Assembly: GCA_958450365.1 (NCBI GenBank)
Contig: CAUEEP010000577.1
Location: forward strand, 1 to 64,000
Length of the DNA: 64,000 nucleotides
Origin: Mesorhabditis belari
Lineage: Eukaryota > Nematoda > Chromadorea > Rhabditida > Rhabditidae
Reading direction: 5' to 3'
Made by a program: the position numbers and the translations under genes. The notes below the pieces were generated by a model. The model saw only the letters and a program-made list of their open reading frames with translations. It made no database searches and was not told where the DNA came from. How positions within the stretch are numbered: the first letter of the stretch is position 1; every line of letters starts with the position of its first letter. Shown in pieces: positions 57,901-64,000 of the stretch.

Positions 57901-59151
57901 TGAGTGGCGCTGTTTTAATCGGCGCTGTTTAGACCCAAAAGTTATAAACATTTAGGCTATAATCTTTTAGATTAATCAAAATTTGAAAAATTTGAAAAAT
58001 TGACTCTTTTCAGAACGCTGGCCCGACTCAAGAGCAAATGGAACAAGCTGGTTTTATCTATTGGTTTATTGGAAGCGGATATAGTGAGCGGAAAAGCCTA
58101 AACGAACAACACCAGGGACAACCGGATAAAAGAGTCAGTCAGTTCGTTGTTGAGTTAATTCTTGAGCTCAACCTCAGCATTCTTCAACACTTAGCCTAGC
58201 TAAAGTTTGTCTAAATCTTGAATCAAATGGGAAACAGTTGCCTAAACAATCTCAAACTCTTTCCATTCCATTAAAATCCATTTCATCAGGTGGTGGTATC
58301 TTGCCGCGGGCCTGACGCTGGCTACATAGCTACTTCGGCAATGGTCATGTCCTCAGCCCTCGCTATCATCAACGACAAAAAAACTTTACCGAAAAAGTAA
58401 TTTTTAACCATTGAAAAGCCTTCAACGCCATCCAGAATAATCAAAAAAAAAAAAATCAAAAATCCCTCAACATTTCAGCGGCGGCGTCTACACAACCGCC
58501 TCCGCTTTCGCTGACACAAAAATCTACGAGTATTTGCGCGATTTTGGCGTCACTTTCCAAGTAATTGATTTATTTTCGGAAATCAGGAACACCCAGTTAG
58601 CTAAAGGCCAAAAAAGCGAGAATTTGGCTGCAGCCGGGATCGAACCCAGGCCCCAGACCCCAGGCGTTCGTCTCATAACCGCTCTCGTTACCCACTGCGC
58701 CATGAGGTCGAGTTGGGTATTTGAACCGGAAATTTGACCAAAACCTCTTGTGACATCCAGATTCCTCAAAAACAAAGTCATTTTTGACTTAAATCAAAAG
58801 ATTTTAGGTTGAAAACGAGGCAAAGTTGTGATTTTTTGAAGAAAATGATAGGAAATGACAAGCAATTGTCAGCTACAAGATATTCAAACAAGACAAACCT
58901 TTTGTAAAAGTTAAAGGCTTAAAGGGGCAAAAGAAAACAAAAATTTGACCGCTTCCGGGATCGAACCCAGACCCCAGACCCCAGGCGTTCGCCTCATAAC
59001 CACGCTCGTTACCCACTGTGCCATGAGGTCGAGTTAGGTATTTGAACCGGAAATTTCACCAAAATCTCTTGTGACATCCAGATTCCTCAAAAACAAAGCA
59101 ATTTTGACTTAAATCAAAAGGTTTCAGGTTGAAAACGAGGCAAAGTTGTGA
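51927..59151 (+). CDS. Saccharopine dehydrogenase-like oxidoreductase (SCCPDH family)
   Basis: Homologue of SCCPDH, a membrane-associated NAD(P)-binding protein found on lipid droplets and mitochondria; its substrate is not firmly known. Exons: 51927-52025, 52151-52226, 53436-53542, 55456-55536, 55822-55938, 55979-56041, 56735-56812, 56904-56962, 57003-57129, 57499-57651, 58014-58133, 58290-58396, 58479-58560, and a last 24-base exon. All phases join. The Rossmann motif IYGATGFTG is at residues 11-19, VAGRNETKL follows, GWDSIPADLG is typical, and a membrane segment lies at about 277-300. The last exon (VENEAKL then stop) exists in two tandem copies, 58808-58831 and 59128-59151; the second has the better TTTCAG acceptor. 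Either gives 430 residues, close to human SCCPDH (429). Donor of exon 11 is GTCAGT, slightly unusual. Introns carry minisatellites and tRNA-like modules. Confidence 0.93.
52030..52130. repeat. 12-bp repeat (GTCAGATTTGAG), intron 1
   Basis: About seven units directly after the exon 1 donor. Confidence 0.75.
52310..52415. repeat. 15-bp minisatellite (GATGATGTCTTAGA), intron 2, copy A
   Basis: About six units. The same unit recurs in the introns at 54480-54935 (same strand) and 57150-57412 (inverted). Confidence 0.85.
52545..52985. repeat. 15-16-bp GAGCTAGAGCTTTCCG array followed by TTAC microsatellite
   Basis: About fifteen units of GGAGCTAGAGCTTTC (CCG then CTG variants), passing without a break into (TTAC)n with TATC interruptions from 52770. 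Confidence 0.9.
53578..53752 (+). ncRNA. tRNA-like module 14 bracketed by inverted boxes, intron 3 of the oxidoreductase
   Basis: Exact box CTGGATATCAC at 53578-53588, a 47-bp gap, A box TAGTGTAGTGG at 53636-53646 and B box GGTTCGATTCC at about 53682-53692. A second box in reverse orientation, GTGCCTTCCAG at 53742-53752, closes the unit. The arms do not form a proper acceptor stem. No similarity to other modules outside the boxes. Confidence 0.6.
53870..54475. other. Intron 3 interior, Lys-rich frame not called
   Basis: An 82-codon frame (53875-54123) ends in AAAAAGGCA-type repeats reading KKAKKAKK. It has no splice signals or known domain, and I treat it as chance plus repeat. Confidence 0.4.
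54480..54935. repeat. 15-bp minisatellite (GATGATGGCTTAGA), intron 3, copy B
   Basis: About 30 units; the last ten change from GGCTT to ATCTT or GTCTT, matching the variants at 52310-52415. Confidence 0.95.
55560..55765. repeat. GATCAGCTAGATCTT minisatellite, intron 4
   Basis: About 14 units of TGATCAGCTAGATCT with the palindromes TGATCA, AGATCT and AGCT. It gives an Asp/Gln/Ala/Leu frame in reverse, not coding. Confidence 0.9.
56098..56348 (-). repeat. tRNA-like repeat unit (module 15) plus a copy of the terminal-exon sequence
   Basis: Reverse strand: box CTGGATGTCAC 56269-56279, 48 bp, A box TGGCGCAGTGG 56210-56220, B box GGTTCGATCCC about 56158-56168. On the + strand beyond the box is TTTCAG followed by the 24 bases coding VENEAKL-stop (56325-56348). 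Here it lies inside intron 6 and must be skipped. Other copies of this unit are at 58590-58831, 58920-59151 and 61905-62147. Confidence 0.8.
56450..56700 (-). repeat. tRNA-like module 16 fused to a duplicated exon 6
   Basis: Box 56589-56599, 48 bp, A box 56530-56540, B box about 56478-56488, almost identical to module 15. Right after the box the sequence switches to a copy of oxidoreductase exon 6 and its donor (56612-56690). Confidence 0.8.
56612..56690 (+). pseudogene. Duplicated fragment of oxidoreductase exon 6
   Basis: CTCAATCATATCGAGAGC..TTTGTCCAACTATTGACTAG repeats 55996-56035, with substitutions. It keeps the downstream intron phrase TTGAGCCAATCAAAAGCTCT. It lacks the 5' end and acceptor of the exon and is probably not spliced in. 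It shows that the block from exon 6 through module 15 was tandemly duplicated. Confidence 0.75.
57150..57412. repeat. 15-bp minisatellite (TCTAAGACATCATC), intron 9, inverted copy C
   Basis: About 17 units that are the reverse complement of the units at 52310-52415 and 54480-54935. Confidence 0.9.
57668..57940. mobile_element. Foldback element built on GGCGCTGTTTT, intron 10
   Basis: Both ends read GGGTCTA followed by AACAGCGCC in inverted orientation. Inside are at least nine copies of GGCGCTGTTTT or its inverse, and a perfect 16-bp inverted repeat (57707-57722 and 57733-57748) around GGCGTACGTT. A (GGTTA)3 run lies at 57799-57813. GC content is well above the surroundings. No coding capacity. 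Confidence 0.75.
58590..58831 (-). repeat. tRNA-like repeat unit (module 17) with terminal-exon sequence
   Basis: Box 58750-58760, 47 bp, A box 58692-58702, B box about 58639-58649 on the reverse strand. The TTTTAG acceptor and VENEAKL-stop coding bases follow at 58808-58831 on the + strand. It begins immediately after oxidoreductase exon 13, so this copy could supply the real last exon. Confidence 0.8.
58920..59151 (-). repeat. tRNA-like repeat unit (module 18) with terminal-exon sequence
   Basis: Box 59071-59081, 47 bp, A box TGGCACAGTGG 59013-59023, B box about 58960-58970. TTTCAG and the same 24 coding bases lie at 59128-59151. Tandem with the previous unit at a ~320 bp step. Confidence 0.8.
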
Positions 59152-59669
59152 TTTTTTTGAAGGAAACGATAGGAAATCGAAAGGAATTTCACTTTTTTGT
59201 CTTAAAATCTTAAAATTCTTAAAATCGTTTTCTCTATCAAATTTTAGTTGATTTTTATTGAAAATTTCGCTTATTTTTTGAGTCTTGTTGATAAAAAAAT
59301 GCAAAATTTACATTAATTAAAAAGCGTTTAATTTTATTAACACTTTGCGAAAATGCACTCAAAAATTGCAAATACATAAAAAATGTAAAATTTTTGAAAA
59401 AAAAGACATAATTGGCACCATTTGACAACTGAAAAAAAGCAAAAAAAAAGCAAAAAAAAGCAAAAAAAAGATGAAAAATACGAAAATATCACATAAAATT
59501 TTTTTGAAAATTTACATAAATTTTGGCGAGGAAAAAATGAATGGACCGGGTGTTTTATTCAAATTTTTTAAAGAAAATTGCGAATATTTTGAAAGAAAAA
59601 AGCTTTTAGATACACTACTGGACAATGAAATATCGTATTTGAAAAAAAGGATCGTCACTTTCGCGCGCC

Positions 59670-59838
59670 TAGATCTAGAGCTGTTAGATCTAGAGCGGCT
59701 AGATCTAGAGGGGCTAGATCTAGAGGGGCTAGATCTAGAGCTGTTAGATCTAGAGCTGTTAGATCTAGAGCTGTTAGATCTAGAGCTGTTAGATCTAGAT
59801 TCATTAGATCTAGAGCTGTTAGATCTAGAGCCTCTATT
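59670..59838. repeat. 15-bp minisatellite (TAGATCTAGAGCTGT)
   Basis: Eleven units. The unit contains AGATCT and TCTAGA palindromes and reads LDLEL forward and ALDLT in reverse because of its 15-base length. Confidence 0.95.
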
Positions 59839-60007
59839 TGTTTCTTGAAAACTGACTGAATTGTGGCTGAATTTCTCGTACGTACAGCACTGGACAATGA
59901 AATATGATATTTGAATATTTTGAAAGACAAAACATTTTAGATAAATATTGATAGATTTTCAGTAAAAAAATTTGATAATAAACAAAAGTAAAAAAAATTT
60001 TTTTTAC

Positions 60008-60124
60008 CAGACGGAATCGAACCACGACCCCCAGATCGGCAATCTTAACTCTTACCCACTGGACTATAGATGAAATCATTTTGGGACTTAAAAATATAGA
60101 TCTAATGGATGTTGTGCGTTCCAG
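60008..60124 (-). ncRNA. tRNA-like module 19 with upstream box
   Basis: Reverse strand: exact box CTGGAACGCAC 60114-60124, a 47-bp gap, A box TAGTCCAGTGG 60056-60066, and B box GGTTCGATTCC (about 60013-60023). The sequence between is unlike the other families. A second exact box lies 141 bp away at 60255. Confidence 0.6.
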
Positions 60125-60267
60125 GATGTACAAAGAGCCAAAAATTGGAGTATTTGTGATGATTCAATAGCTTAAAATCAGCTCAAATTCAAATCGTGAC
60201 TTGTTTTTTTCAAAATTTTACAAAATTCAGTAGCTAGATATTGGGAAATCATCTGTGCATTCCAGAA

Positions 60268-63536
<3,269 letters not shown>

Positions 63537-63654
63537 CTAGAAAAATTGAGATTGAGATTAAATCGTTTTCTCAATCGTTTTCTAAATCGTTTTCTAAAAG
63601 ATTTCTACTTTTTTAACTCAAGTTATTTCAGAAAATTCGATTTTTTCGACTCTA

Positions 63655-64000
63655 AACTAGACTTCGGAAAACAAAACTTAACCAAAACCACCAAAACCAA
63701 AACAAACCAAAACCAAAACCAAAACAAACCAAAACTCGCCAATATCTCGCGATTAGGAGGAGCTAGCGAAAATCTGTTTGCAGATTTGAAATCAGCGTCC
63801 AAAAATCTATCCCATAGGCTATTTTTTGTTTCGAAATTTCGAGGTCGTGTTTTGGTCCTTTTTTTCGGTCCCCGAGATTTTGGGGAGTGAGAAAAAGTGA
63901 AAGGCATATTTGCATTTTACAATTTTAGATTTACATGTTAATTTATATGCAAATTGAGTTTTGGTTTGTTTTGGTGTTTTGGTTTTGGTTTTGGTTTGTT
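63655..64000. repeat. AAACC/CCAAAA repeats at the right edge
   Basis: Two blocks, CCAAAACCAAAACAAACC at 63680-63735 and the complementary TTTTGGTTTTGG at 63960-64000, flank ~220 bp and form an inverted pair. The second is cut by the window edge. This lies in the upstream intron of the TRIM9 gene. Confidence 0.7.

Larger units (their letters stand above)
59152..60267. other. Gap between two convergent genes
   Basis: AT-rich. It holds a minisatellite (59675-59835), a duplicated phrase ACTGGACAATGAAATAT (about 59620 and 59890) on either side of it, and tRNA-like module 19. A frame of 125 codons at 59471 includes the minisatellite and is not called. Confidence 0.5.

Noticed and set aside
59471..59848. 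125-codon frame ending in LDLEL repeats
   Set aside because: The second half is a 15-bp minisatellite. The first half is AT-rich, has no recognisable domain, and lies between two convergent genes.

Overview
The window looks like nuclear DNA of a nematode, probably a free-living rhabditid-type worm, though I cannot name the species. The evidence is five multi-exon animal genes with short GT..TTTCAG introns, a canonical-looking trans-splice acceptor two bases before a start codon, and interstitial arrays of the nematode telomere hexamer TTAGGC. The DNA is AT-rich and very repetitive. Almost every intron and intergenic gap carries a minisatellite, a foldback element or a decayed tandem repeat.

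Layout. 2.4-8.3 kb (+): the 3' 510 codons of a Cys-loop ligand-gated ion channel of acetylcholine-receptor type; its first exons were not found. 8.9-9.5 kb: a broken mariner transposase. 12.0-16.3 kb (+): a complete five-exon invertebrate-type lysozyme whose introns hold foldback elements and minisatellites. 16.3-28.6 kb: gene-poor repeats with two doubtful coding exons. 28.6-30.4 kb (-): a complete four-exon SERTA-domain gene of 280 codons. 30.4-51.9 kb: about 21 kb with no convincing gene, made of tRNA-like modules and decayed tandem repeats. 51.9-59.2 kb (+): a complete 14-exon saccharopine-dehydrogenase-like oxidoreductase of 430 residues. 60.3-63.5 kb (-): the C-terminal 358 residues of a TRIM9/MADD-2 type E3 ligase (FN3 and SPRY domains), running off the right edge and convergent with the oxidoreductase. 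The five genes show no obvious shared pathway.

The strongest unexplained signal is an 11-base box, CTGGANNNCAC (reverse GTGNNNTCCAG). I count about 80 exact copies where about two would be expected by chance. Twenty tRNA-like modules (A box plus B box, or a truncated version) each have this box, or a one- to two-mismatch form, upstream in the same orientation. In 16 of the 20 the gap from box to A box is 47 or 48 bp. In three it is 56-58 bp, about one helical turn more, and in one it is 96 bp. Several modules are unrelated in sequence, so common descent alone does not easily explain the spacing. The geometry resembles a proximal sequence element (PSE) of the SNAPc class, which in nematodes drives snRNA and piRNA genes. 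Most other boxes have no tRNA-like partner and often recur every ~141 bp.

Other notable points: two nearly identical ~100 bp cores, each bracketed by inverted TTAGGC arrays (TALT-like); a tRNA-like repeat unit that has carried along and copied what seems to be the terminal coding exon of the oxidoreductase; and an ion-channel pore with unusual residues.
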